Assembly: GCA_030035585.1 (NCBI GenBank)
Contig: CM057460.1
Location: 221,919,711 to 221,983,710, forward strand
Length of the DNA stretch: 64,000 nt
Source of the DNA: Dugong dugon
Taxonomy: Eukaryota > Chordata > Mammalia > Sirenia > Dugongidae
Direction of reading: 5' to 3'
Positions 35,301-47,300 of the stretch are shown here, in pieces; within the stretch, counting starts at the first letter, position 1, and the number at the start of each line of letters is the position of its first letter. Made by a program: the position numbers and the translations under genes. The notes beneath the pieces are model-generated. The model worked only from the letters and a program-made list of their open reading frames with translations. It did no database searches and was not told where the DNA came from.

Positions 35301-38300
35301 TTCAAGCCTCGAGTTGCAATATTGAAGGATTCTACAGGGAAAATATTAAACGATGCAGGAAGCATCAAAAGAAGATGGAAGGAACACACAGAGTAATTTT
35401 TCCAAAAAGAACTGGTCGACGTTCCACCATTTCAGGAGGTAGCATACGATCAGGAACTGATGGTACTGAAGGAAGAGATCCAAGCTGTCCTGAAGGCATT
35501 GGCAAAAAGCAAGGCTCCAGGAATTGACCGAATATCAATTGAGATGTTTCAACAAACGGATGCAGCGCTGGAAGTGCTCACTCATCTATGCCAAGAAATT
35601 TGGAAGACAGATTCCTGGCCAACCCACTGGAAGAGATCCATATTTATGCCTATTCCCAAGAAAGGTGATCCAACTGAATATGGAAATTATCGAACAATAT
35701 CATTAATATCAAACATAAGTACAATTTTGCAGAAGACCATTCAAAAGCGGCTGTAGCAGTATGTCGACAGGGAACTGCCAGGAATTCAAGCTGGATTCAG
35801 AAGAGGGCATGGAATCAGGGATATCATTGCTGATGTCAGATGGATCCTGGCTGAAAGCAGAGAATACCAGCAAGATGTTTACCTGTGTTTTATTGAGTAT
35901 GCAAAGGCATTTGACTGTGTGGATCATAACAAATTATGGATAACATTGCAAAGAATGGGAATTCCAGAACACTTAATTGTGCTCATGAGGAAATTGTACA
36001 TAGATCAAGAGGCAGTCATTCGAACTGAATGAGGGGATACTGCGTGGTTTAAACTCAGGAAAGGTGTGTGTCAGGGTTGCATCCCTTCACCATACTTATT
36101 TAGTCTGTATGCTGAGCAAATAATCCGAGAAACTGGATTATATGAAGAAGAATGGGGAATCAGGATTGGAGGAAGACTCATTAACAGCCTGTATTATGCA
36201 GATGACACAACCTTGCTTGCTGAAAGCGAAGAGGACTTGAAGCACTTACTGATGAAGATCAAAGACCACAGCCTTCAGTATGGATTACACCTCAACATAA
36301 CAAAAACAAAAATCCTCACAACTGGACCAATAAGCAACATCATGATAAACGGAGAAAAGATTGAAATTGTCAAGGATTTCATTTTACTTGACTCCACAGT
36401 CAACACCCATGGAAGCAGCAGTCATGAAATCAAAAGACGCATTGCACTGAGCAAATCTGCTGCAAAAGACCTGTTTAAAGTGTTCAAAAACAAAGATGTC
36501 ACCTTGAAGACTAAGGTGCGCCTGACCCAAGCCATGATATTTTCAGTCACCTCATGTGCATATAAAAGCTGGACAATGAATAAGAAGGACTGAAGAATTG
36601 ATGCCTTTGAATTGTGGCGCTGGTGAAGAAAACTGAATATACCATGGACTGCCAGAAGAATGAACAAATCTGTCTTGGAGGAAGTACGGCCAGAATGCTC
36701 CTTAGAAGCAAGGATGGCGAAACTTTGTCTCACATACTTTGGACATGTTATCAGGAGGGATCAGTTCCTGGAGAAGGCCATCATGCTTGGCAAATTAGAG
36801 GGTCAGCAAAAAAGAGGAAGACACTCAATCAGATGGATTGACACAGTGGCTGCAACAAATGGGCTCAAGCATAACAACAATTGTGAGGATGGCGCAGTGT
36901 TTCGTTCTGTTGTAAATAGTGTAAATAGTGAGTTGGAGCTGACTCAACGGCACCTAACAACCACAGGAAAGTTTCTAAAGCCATATTTACTAGGTACTGT
37001 CTTTGGAAGCAGGGTCCCTTGGTGATACAAATGGTTTAGACACTCAGCTGCTTACCAAAAGGTTGGAGGTTGAGTTCACCCCGAGGTGCCTTGGAAGAAA
37101 AGTCTGGTGATCTGCTTCCAAAAAATCAGCCACCAGAAACCCTATGGAGTGCAGATCTACTCTGATATATGTGGGGCTGCCATGGGTTGGAATCAACTTG
37201 ACAGCAACTGGTTAACTGATTTTGGAAGCAAAAGCGAACAATTTAGTAAGGTTAAAAGAGACATCAGATGCTAAGAAGACATTTTATACTGGGAGACAGA
37301 ACTGCTTAGGTGAAATGTATTCCTAAAACATGAGCTTTGAAAAAGGTACACCCTCTGTATGGTGACTGTTGTTGGGTTGCTAGCTGCCGCTGAGTCCACT
37401 CCAACTCATGGCGACGTTATGCGTAACAGAATGAAACATTGCTCAGTCCTGCACCATCTTCGCGATCATTGGCGGGTTTGATCCACTCTGATAATATTCT
37501 GTTCTGATCCATAGGGTTTTCACTGGCTAATTTTTAGAAGTAGATTACTAGGCCTTTCTTCCTTGTATGTCTTAGTCTGGAAGCTCCGCTGAAAGCTGTC
37601 CACCACAGTGACCCTGCTGGCATTTGAAGTACCAGTGGCATAGCTTCCAGCATCACAGCAATACCCAAGCCACCACAGTATAACAGGCTGACAGACAGTG
37701 GTGAGTATGGCCAGGGCCAGATTACCCAATAAGCAAGGCACACACGGGCTTACTTGGGCATATTTACTAGTCTGTAGTGAAGTGAACAGTTTCACGTTTT
37801 CATCCCATCATGCATGATATCACTACAGGGTGCTGAGAGAAATAAGCCACAGAAAGTTATTTCCTGTGTATAATTATGAGAAACCTCAGAAACAGCTCAA
37901 TGCTGCTGCTAAACATAGACTGAAACACGGAACCTGGGCTTGCTCTGATGAATTTTCAGTCACTGAAAATGACTTGCTGAGTTCCTTCCCCATAGACAAG
38001 GTCCCTGTGTTCCTGGAGCTTGTTTGGTTGGGAGGTGACTTAGGTGTTGATCAGTGAGAATATGGCCAGGTGACTGTGGACAAGAGTATTTACCGATGCT
38101 GCAGGGAGGTGCTGTATGCCAGGTGTTGAAGAGCGGATGTGATAGGATGGATAAGACAAGTCAAAAGGAGCAACGCAAGAGAACAACAGAGGAAACGCAG
38201 CCCTAGGAGGAGGTTGCAGGGATTTGAGTGACATATGTGTTAATCAAGACTTTTTCAAAGAACGTCATAGGGCAATGAAGGGTAACCCATTAATGTCTTT

Positions 38301-41300
38301 GCCTTTAGATGTTGGGTGTTTGTACTTAATACAGCCTTAGCAACATATTGGGGCTGGACTTGGTCCACAAATAAGAGTAGTCACTTGGGTGGGGGACTGG
38401 CCAGGATGGACAGATCCACCACATGATGTCAGACCTACCACGGAGGAGTGGGGGTAGGCGCTGGAGATTGAGTTGGACCTTAAATCAATCATGCCTGCCT
38501 AATGAAACTCTAATAAAAACTCTGGACACGGAACCTCAATGAGCTTCCTGGTTGGTGATGGAAAATCGTGTGGGAACATAATGTATCCCTTGGGACATGG
38601 AAGCTTTGTATTGGGAACCTGCCCAGACTTTGCCCTATGCATCTCTTCATTTGTATCCTTTTTGCTGTAATAAAGCTGTAATCTTAAGAGAAAAGGGAAG
38701 AAGGAAGGAAGGGAGGGAGAAAGGAAGAAGGAAGGAAGGAGGGAGGGAGGGGAGGAAGGGAGGGAGAGCGGGTGGGCAGGCAGGTGGGCAGCTGGGCCCA
38801 ACTGTTCGGGAGCTACCCCAGCCAGGCCAGGACTAGGTCGAAGCGAGTAGGCAGGCTGTGCCAGTGCAGGATCAGATCCTGTCTTCATTTAAAATTTTGC
38901 TATTTTGTTCATCATGAAGTTTCTTGAATTTTTTTTTTTTTAGTATTGTATTAAACTGTCATTTATCTTGATTCCTGAGCTGTTTGGTGCCAGACACAAG
39001 CACCTTATTCACCTCACCCTCCTCCCAGCCCTGCTCCAGACCCTCTCTCACTCACACCACCCCTACGTGTACATGCAAAGAAGGAGCCAGACGCACCTGG
39101 ATGCAAAAACGTCCTTACATGGAGAAGGTGCTATGTTCATGCAGAGGAAGGGAGGGAGAGGTGGGAGGAGGAAGGATTGTGCCCCAGTGAGGCCATTTAG
39201 AAATGTCATACCTGGCCTGCTTAGATGTGTGTGACTGCATAGAGACAAAGAAGGTCAAACCTGTTCCAGGGTTGCTGCGTAAACGCACACCATGGGATGG
39301 GATGGGTGGGGGACTAAGGTGATCCTGCTGGATCCAAGTCACCTGCTCAGCATTGACATCATGGAGCTGTCTTTAAGGAGAGTTAATCTATTAATCCAGG
39401 TGAAATTGTTGGAGGGGATCACAATGAGGTTGTGGCAGAAACAAGATGCGCTTAGCAGAATAAGAGAAAACTGAAGGGTGATGTTACATGGTTATCAAAC
39501 ATTTGAATGGCTGTCACAGAAGAAACAAATGAGACGTGTTTTCGTGTTCTCTGAAGAGAGAGCTAAGTCCGCTAGTTTCAGCAGCTAGCTAGCGGACAGA
39601 TTGGGGTCTGGAACTGCTAGTAACTAAGAATCCCTAGAGAGTTGATGAATTTGAATTATGCCGTCAGTGAGAATATTGACTCAACCATGGCCTGCAGAAG
39701 AACAAACAGATCAGTCTTGGCGGAAGTACAGACAGAATGCTCCTCTGAAGTGAGGCTATAGTGAGAATCCATTTTGCTTACTTTGGACACGTCATAAGGA
39801 AAGATCGATCACTAGGACAGAACATCACAGTTGGCAAAGTACAGGGCCAGTGAGAATGAGGGAAACCCTCAATGAAAAGGCTTTATGTAATAGTCACAAC
39901 AATGGACTCAGACATACCGATAATCATGAAGCTGGTGCAGGACTGGGCAGTGCCTCGTTCTGTTACACATAACATCACCATGAATTAGAATGGACTGGAC
40001 GGCCACTAACAAAACAACAGGAGTCCCTGGGTGGTGCAAACAGTTAGCAAGCTCAGCTGCAAACCCAAAGGTTGGAGGTTCTAGTCTACCCAGAGGCAGC
40101 TCAGAAGAAAGGCCTGGCAATCTACTTCTGAAAAATCGGCCATTGAAAACCCTGTGGCACACAGTTCTACTCTGACACACATAGGGTCACCATGAGTCAG
40201 GGTCAGCTCGATGGTAATTGGTTTAATCCTGGGTCAAATGCTTTTCTAGCTGTGTGTGTTTTTTTGGGGGGGGGGGGCAGGTTGCGGGGGCAAGTGAGTC
40301 TGAGCTGGTTTCTCTGTTAAATGGGGACAACACCACCTGCTTGATTGCGGGAACGAGTGAGGGATGACGGATGGCACAGGTGTTTCCAATCTGGTCGTAT
40401 TCAGTCCCAGAATGAGGATGAACAGTTTTACCCAACCCCTGTTGTTGTGGAGTGCCGTCAAGTTGATTTGAACTCATAGTGACCCCATGCGACAGAGTAG
40501 AGCTGCCCCATAGAGTTTTCTTTTCTAGCCTGTAATCTTTATGGGGGCAGTTCACCAGGTCTTTTCTTCCGCGGAGCCACTGGGTGGGTTTGAACCACCA
40601 ACGTTTTGGTTAGTAGCCGAGCTCTTAGCCATTGGCCACCAGGGCTCCAACCCTTAAGACTGCTTAAATGTGCTTACTGGTTTTTTCATCTACAGTTACC
40701 TCCTTATGTATTGGTTATCTTTTCTCCACCCTTGTAGGAGCCCCAGATTCTAAAAGCACTTTGTTTCCCCATTTTCAGGATGTTTTATGTCCTAATGATT
40801 GGTTTTACTCCTTCCCTCTCAATTTATCTTTGACACTTTCCAGGAACCTGTATTAGCGTAGGAGCCCTGGTGGTGCAGTGGTTAAGGCCTAGGGCTGCTA
40901 ACCAAAAGGTTGGCTGTTCGAATCCACCAGCCACTCTTTGGAAACCCTATGGGGCAGTTCTGCTCTGTCCTGTAGGGTCGCTATGAGTCAGAATCGACTC
41001 GACGACAAAACGGGTTTGGCTTTGGTTTGTATTAGCGTAGGAACTCTGGTAGCACAGTGATTAAGAGCTACAGCTGCTAACCAAAAGGTCAGTCGTTCGA
41101 ATGCACGCGGCACTCCTTGAAAACCCCATGGGGCAGTTCTGCCCTGTCCTGTAGGGTTGCACTGAGTCGAGATCCACTTGACGGCGGTGGGTTTGGTTTT
41201 TGGTTTGTGCTCACCTGCGAAGGAAGAGAAGTTCTGCTCATCCCTCCCTCAGAGCTGCAGTGTCTGGCTCTTCTCCTCCTCCAGGCTCTGTTTCTTGGGC

Positions 41301-44300
41301 GTCCCCTCCACCCGACTTCTCGACTTCTCTCTCTTCCCCTTCTCACTCCACTTTAAGCCTCAGATATCAATGATCACTCTGTTTTTCTTGTTGATCTACA
41401 GGGAGTTTCTTATACATATACCAGTACCAGTTGCCGTGGACTTGATCCCAGCTCTTGGTGACCTCGTGTGTGTCAGACTAGAACTGTGCTCCATAGGGTT
41501 TTCTGTGGCTGATTTTTTGAACGTAGATCACCAGGCCTTTCTTCCAAGGTGCCTCTGAGTGGACTGAACCTCCAGCCTTTCAGTGAGCAACTGAGGGAAT
41601 TAACCTTTTGACCAGCCACGTGCATCTTAGCTATCAAATGCGTATTTCCTGTTTAGAGCTTGTCGTCATCTGCAATTTTTTTTCTTTTTTTCCTTCTTTA
41701 CTTTGTGACTCTTCTATTTGCATGTAAGCTGTTGTATTCACTGTGGTACCTGTAGAATCTAGGATTCTACAAATACTTGTTGAATGAGTAAAGGAATGTA
41801 TCTGGTTTTGAAGGCCACATGTACTCCCCTCCCCCTCCCCCAAAGCTAAGAACACAGGCTGGGAAGGTAAGTTTTAGGTGCAAGAAAGTAAGTAGAGAGA
41901 AGCTTGTTGAATTTGTCTTCCGTACAGTTCGGATGTAAAGTCGTTCAAATGCTTTTCTTAGAAAGCATGTAAGGTAGAACTAAATCAAATGAATCAACTG
42001 CATTGGTCACTGCCAAGGCTGTTGGTCAAGACAGAATAAACTGACAACCGTAAAGCATCTGTTGTTGAGAGCTTACTGAAGGGTAAGTCAGGAAGATGAA
42101 CTTTGGGTTCTGATTCTACCACTAACTCGCTGTGTCTTCGAGTTCTTCCTCATCTATAAAGGAACGAACATTGTAGATAATTTAAGGTTCTTTCCAATTC
42201 CAAAATAAAGTCTACCTTCTGGAGCCCTGGCAGTGCAGTGGTTAAGAGCTTGGCTGCTAACCAAGAGGTCAGCGGTTCGAATCCACCAGCAGCTCCTTGG
42301 AGATCTTATGGTGCAGTGCTACTCTGTCCTGTAGGGTCGGTATGAGTTGGAATCAACTCAGTGGCAACAGGTTTGGTTTGGTTTGGTATCCTAGGATTCC
42401 GTGTTGTTATGGATCACACTGTGACCCCCTAGTATATGTTTGGAATCCCAACCCTGTACTTGTGGTTGTAATCCTGTTTGGAAATAGGGTTTTCTTTGTT
42501 ATGTTAAATAGATCATACCTGAGTAGAGCAGATTCTAAACTTAATCATTTCTGAGTTATAAAAAGAGTAGATTAGACACACACACACAGACATGCACGCA
42601 TGCAGGGAAGACAGATGCCCTGGGAGGATGGCCTACAAGTCAAGGAACTAAAGAATGCCCAGGACTACCCACAAGGAAGGAAACAACATGGCTGAGACCC
42701 TGATTTGGACTTCTAGCCTCCACAACTGTGAGAAAATAAACTTGTGTTCTTCAAAGCCACCCACTTGTGGCATTTCTATTACAGCGGCACTAGGAGGCTA
42801 AGACACACGTCCTCTGAACTATAACTATTTGCAGTAAACCCTAGTGTTAGGCTCTTAAACAAAACCCATGGCCAGGGTTTTGCAGGGTGACAGTGTATCA
42901 GCTGTTTCAAATCACCTCATTCCATTATGAGGTTAAAGGCCAGTCCCGAAAAATAAAGGAGCAGGAGGCATCCTAAGGAGATGTCAGTGTGGGGGACTGT
43001 CACGGACTGAATTGGCCCAGTTCAGTGGCCCGATCATAAGGGTATATGAGGAACAGTGCTACTCTCCCTTGGGGGATGGGGACAAAGGCCAGTTAAAGGT
43101 GACACAGAGCTGCACCCACATACTCTGTAATACTCACTGCCTTCTGTGGACGGCCCCTGCCTGCCTGATGCTCTACCAAGTATTCTTTTTACCTTGGCAC
43201 CACGTGGCCAGCTGAATCACTGCTTCTACTACTGGACAGATGAGCGCCAACAACCTGTGGCCACAGCTACGTTTACAGCCCGCCCTCAGAGGCCGCTAAT
43301 AAATAATCATCACTGATTATCAGAGAGTCAGTCTCTGTCTTAGTTTGCTAGAACTCTGCAACAGAAATACCACAAGTGAGTGATTTTAAAGAAGAAACGT
43401 AAATTTATTTTCTCAAAGTGTAGGGCATTAAACAAACAAAAAACCCAAACCCATTGCCGTCAAGTCGATTTCAACTCTGCCCCATAGGGTTTCCAAGGAG
43501 TGGCTGGTGGATTTGAACTGCTGACCTTTTGGTTAGCAGCTAAGCTCTTAAACGCTGTGCCACCAGGGCTCGGTGTAGGGCATTAGAAGTCCGAATTCAG
43601 GGCACCAGCTCTAGGGGAAGGTTCTCTCTCACTTATCTCTGGGATAGATTGCTTTCAGGTTTCTGCAGCCCCAGCATCTTTGATTTCCTGGTGCTCTCCG
43701 TGTGGCATGTATTTTTCCTTCTTCCATTTGTGCTTGCTTCCCTGTGCCTCATCTGCTCTGTTATATCTCAAAAGTGGTTCAGTTTAAAACACAGCCTACA
43801 CTGATACAGCCTTATTAACGTAACAGAGAGAACACTATTTCCAAATGGGATTACATCCACAAGTATAGAGATTAGGATTCTGACACATGTTTTGGGGGGA
43901 ACACAATTCAGTTCGTAATAGTCCCCCACACTAAACGTCTCCTTGGGATGCTTTTTGTTCTTTTATTTTTCTGGACGGGACTTTAACCTCATATAGAACC
44001 ACAAGGTGGTTTGAAATGGCTGAAATGTGTTCGGCGTACAAATATATACCCATCAGTTTTGTTTGCCTTGCCTGCATTGACAAGGTCATGTTTTTTGACT
44101 TAATGTTTCTTGTGGTTTTAAATGAGTCTCCAAAACCCTGCTGTAATCATGTTCCTCATTGAAAGGAATGAACAAGATTATGGTTCCAGTCAGGAAATAT
44201 TTATTAAAGACAGATTCCTGGATCTTGCTCCAGAAGTTCAAAAATCTATGCAGCCGAGGAAACAGACCTGGTGACTCTGTGTTTGAGCACGTGGCTGCGA

Positions 44301-47300
44301 ATCAAAAAGTCAGCGGTTTGAATCCACCAGCCGCTCCGCAGGAAGAAGATGTGGCAGGCTGCTTACATAAATATTACAACCTTGGAAGCATATATGGGGC
44401 AGTTCTGCTCTGTCCTGTAGGGTTGCTATGACTCTGAGTCGACTTAATGGCAGTGGATTTTTGGTTTATAGAGCTGGGATGGAGCCCAAGAACCTGTATT
44501 TGTTTTAAATTACTTAGTTTAAAGTTGGTTTAAGGCACAGATAAATCTGATAATCCTTGAACTAGATAGTCTTTAAGGTTTCTTCTAAATCTAAGATTCT
44601 TTGTGGATTCGCATGTAAATTTCATCAACGTTCTGCGTTCTTTCAAGTCGAAGCCTCAGGCTTGTGCTGCTGTAGGTACAACACACCACGTAAGTGCAGC
44701 CGTGAAAGATTCCAGAGCATGCTGATCTGTGAGCTCAGTGATCAGGTTCTTGTTAGTATTGCTCCTTCCCTGCCTTCCCCCCTCAATCTGGATCCTGCTG
44801 CCCCTCTTTGTGGGTCAAGCACAGGCCCGCACAAGACCTGGGTCAGTGTGACATCATTACATGGGGCTCCTGAGGTCTGCAGTGTCTGAGCCAAAGAAAG
44901 ACAGACTTAGGAATGAGGATGTTAGGGAGGGAGGGAGGGAGGCCATGGGTCTCCATGCTGCTGGTTCAAGCTCCCACGTGTTTTTCCTGTTTATTTTTAT
45001 AGTTTAACAAATCTGGAAGAGAAAAAACCAAATTACATGGGCTCCATTTACCCCTCTTTTTTTTTTTCAAAGCTGTTATTTTATATGTTATAGGCATAGC
45101 CCTTACTATTAACTATTTACCCATTGCAGTCAAGTTGATTCTGACTCATGGCAACCCCATGTGTATCAGCGTAGAACTGTGCTCCGTTCGGTTTTCAAGG
45201 GCTGCAATCTCACAGAAGTAGATCGCCAGGCCTTTCTTTCATGGTGCTGCTGTGCATTTGAACAGCCAACCTTTTGGTTAGTAGCCCAGCACAAACCCAC
45301 TGTGCTAACCAGGGGGCACAGCCCTTAAGTAAATCATAAAAAATACTGATTATTTTCTGAATCTCACGCTGGCATTTTTTGAAAGAATCTCTCTTTTGCC
45401 CCATTGCCCACTCTTTCCCCGTTACTTAGAGGTTTAATTTCTAATTTAGATTTAACTTCTACTTTCTATATTGCTGTTGGTACTTACTGACCAGAACAGG
45501 TGATCTGCATGGGAGGCAAACTAATTCCAAGGTTAGCGGTCAGACTATGAGCACTTGATATTCTACCAGCGTTGTAGCTTTTCTCATTTCAGTTTGAACT
45601 TGTTGCTAGCTGCCTTCAAGTTGGCTCCAGCGCATAGCGACTTCATGCATAACAGAAATGTTGCCTGGTCCTGCGCCATCCTCACTGTCTTGCCGTCCCG
45701 GGGTGGCACAGATGATTAATGTGCCCAGCTGCTAACCAAAAGATCGGAGGTTCAAGTTCACCCAGAGGCACCTTGAAGAAAGGGCTGGTGATCTACTTCT
45801 GAAAAGTCAGGCACTGAAAACCCTATGGAGCACAGTTCTACTCTGATACATGTGGGGTCGCCATGAGTTGGAGTCAACTTGACAGCTGCTGGTTTTGTTC
45901 TTTTTTTTTTTCATGGAGGCTTGCTTTTTCCTCTTGGGAGTCTTCCTTCTCAGCCCTTTCTCAGGCTCATTAAATCCAGTCTGCCTGCTGGCTTTTTTTT
46001 TTTTTTTTTTTTTACTAACTTTCAAACAAAACAAAACCACCTTCTCCTACTTCCTGCTACCTCTGGTGCTAACCTGCTGTCATTCTGCTGCCCTGACTAC
46101 CTTATCAGCTTGGATCACAGCGATGTCTGCTGTCTGCTGTACAGCTGGCTTTATCTCTTAAGATCTGTCAGGTCATGCTGTGTCTGATCATCCACCTCCG
46201 TGAGTCAGTGCAGCGTGATTACCTACGGGCTCAATCTTCATGGTCTAATTGGGAGATTATGACGGACCCTGTTGGTGATGGCAAAAGAAGCTGGGAACAA
46301 GGCCATTCTCTGAGAGTGGAGGCTGGCGAAGGAAATCATGGCACAGTAGTGCCAAGAACAACTCTGCTGGCCACTGAAGTAAGGAGGTGTTCATGCACAT
46401 GCTTGTTAAGGGGAGGACTTCACCTGTTAGGGTTTGAATTGTGTCCCCCAAAATATGTGTTGAAATCCCAACCCCTGTTCCAGTGGATGTGATCCCATTT
46501 GGGAATTAGGTTTTTTTGGTTATGTTGATGAGGTAGGGTATCTCCTAAACCTAATCACTTCCGAGTGATTAAAAGAGCAGACAGAAGTGGAGCTCTGCCA
46601 GCTCTTCAAAGATTGGACTGGACTGTGGGACATAAAATGATACTCCTGAAGAGTGTGCTTCTTAGCTCAAGTAAATACATGAGACTCAATAGGCAGGTCC
46701 TGTCTGGAGGTGAGATGAGAAGGCAGAGAAGGTCAGGAGCTAGTTGAACGGACCTGGGAAATCCGGAGTGGAAAGGAGGAGTGTGCTATCACATTACAGG
46801 GAAAGCAACTAGGGTCACATAACAATGTGTGTATAAATTTTTGTATGCGAGACTAACTTGAATTGTAAACTTTCACTTAAAGTACAACAATAAAATAAGA
46901 AAGAGAAAAAACAAGAGAAATGGAGCCCTGGTGGTGTCATGGTTAAGAACTTGGCTGCTAACCGAAAGGTCGGCAGTTCAAATCCACCAGGCGCTCCTTG
47001 GAAACCCTATGGGGCAGTTCTACTCAATGGCAGCGGGGTTTGTTTTTGGTTAGACATAGAAGCAAGTACAGATGGAAGAGGACAGATGCTATCTGAGGGC
47101 GACAGAGGCAGATGCATCTACAAGCCGAGGAACTCCAAGGACTGCCAGTTACTAGAAGCTGAAATAGACACAAGAGGACCTCACTCTAGAGCCACATGCT
47201 GACTTTGGACTTCTAGCCTCCCGAAATGTAAGAAGATAAATTTCTGTTCTTTAAAGCCACCCACTAGTGGTATTTCTGTTATGGCAGTACTAGGTGACTG

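Larger units (their letters stand above)
33775..36962 (+). mobile_element. RTE (BovB-like) LINE, nearly full length
   Basis: About 3.2 kb. A 5' region (33775-34180) is followed by the apurinic-type endonuclease (34182-34900), RT (35222-36593) and 3' end (to about 36962, GTTGGAGCTGACTCAACGGC). Several stops and shifts break the single ORF. Its 5' region contains the same TTTCAGCTGAGCTTCCAGAC block seen in the tRNA-Gly SINEs, and its 3' end is the tail of both SINE types. It inserted in FAM3B intron 2, same strand as the gene. Confidence 0.92.

Noticed and set aside
33775..36962. Reverse transcriptase as evidence of a retrovirus or retron
   Set aside because: Order endonuclease then RT, YADD in an RTE context, and no gag, protease, integrase or LTRs: it is a non-LTR LINE.
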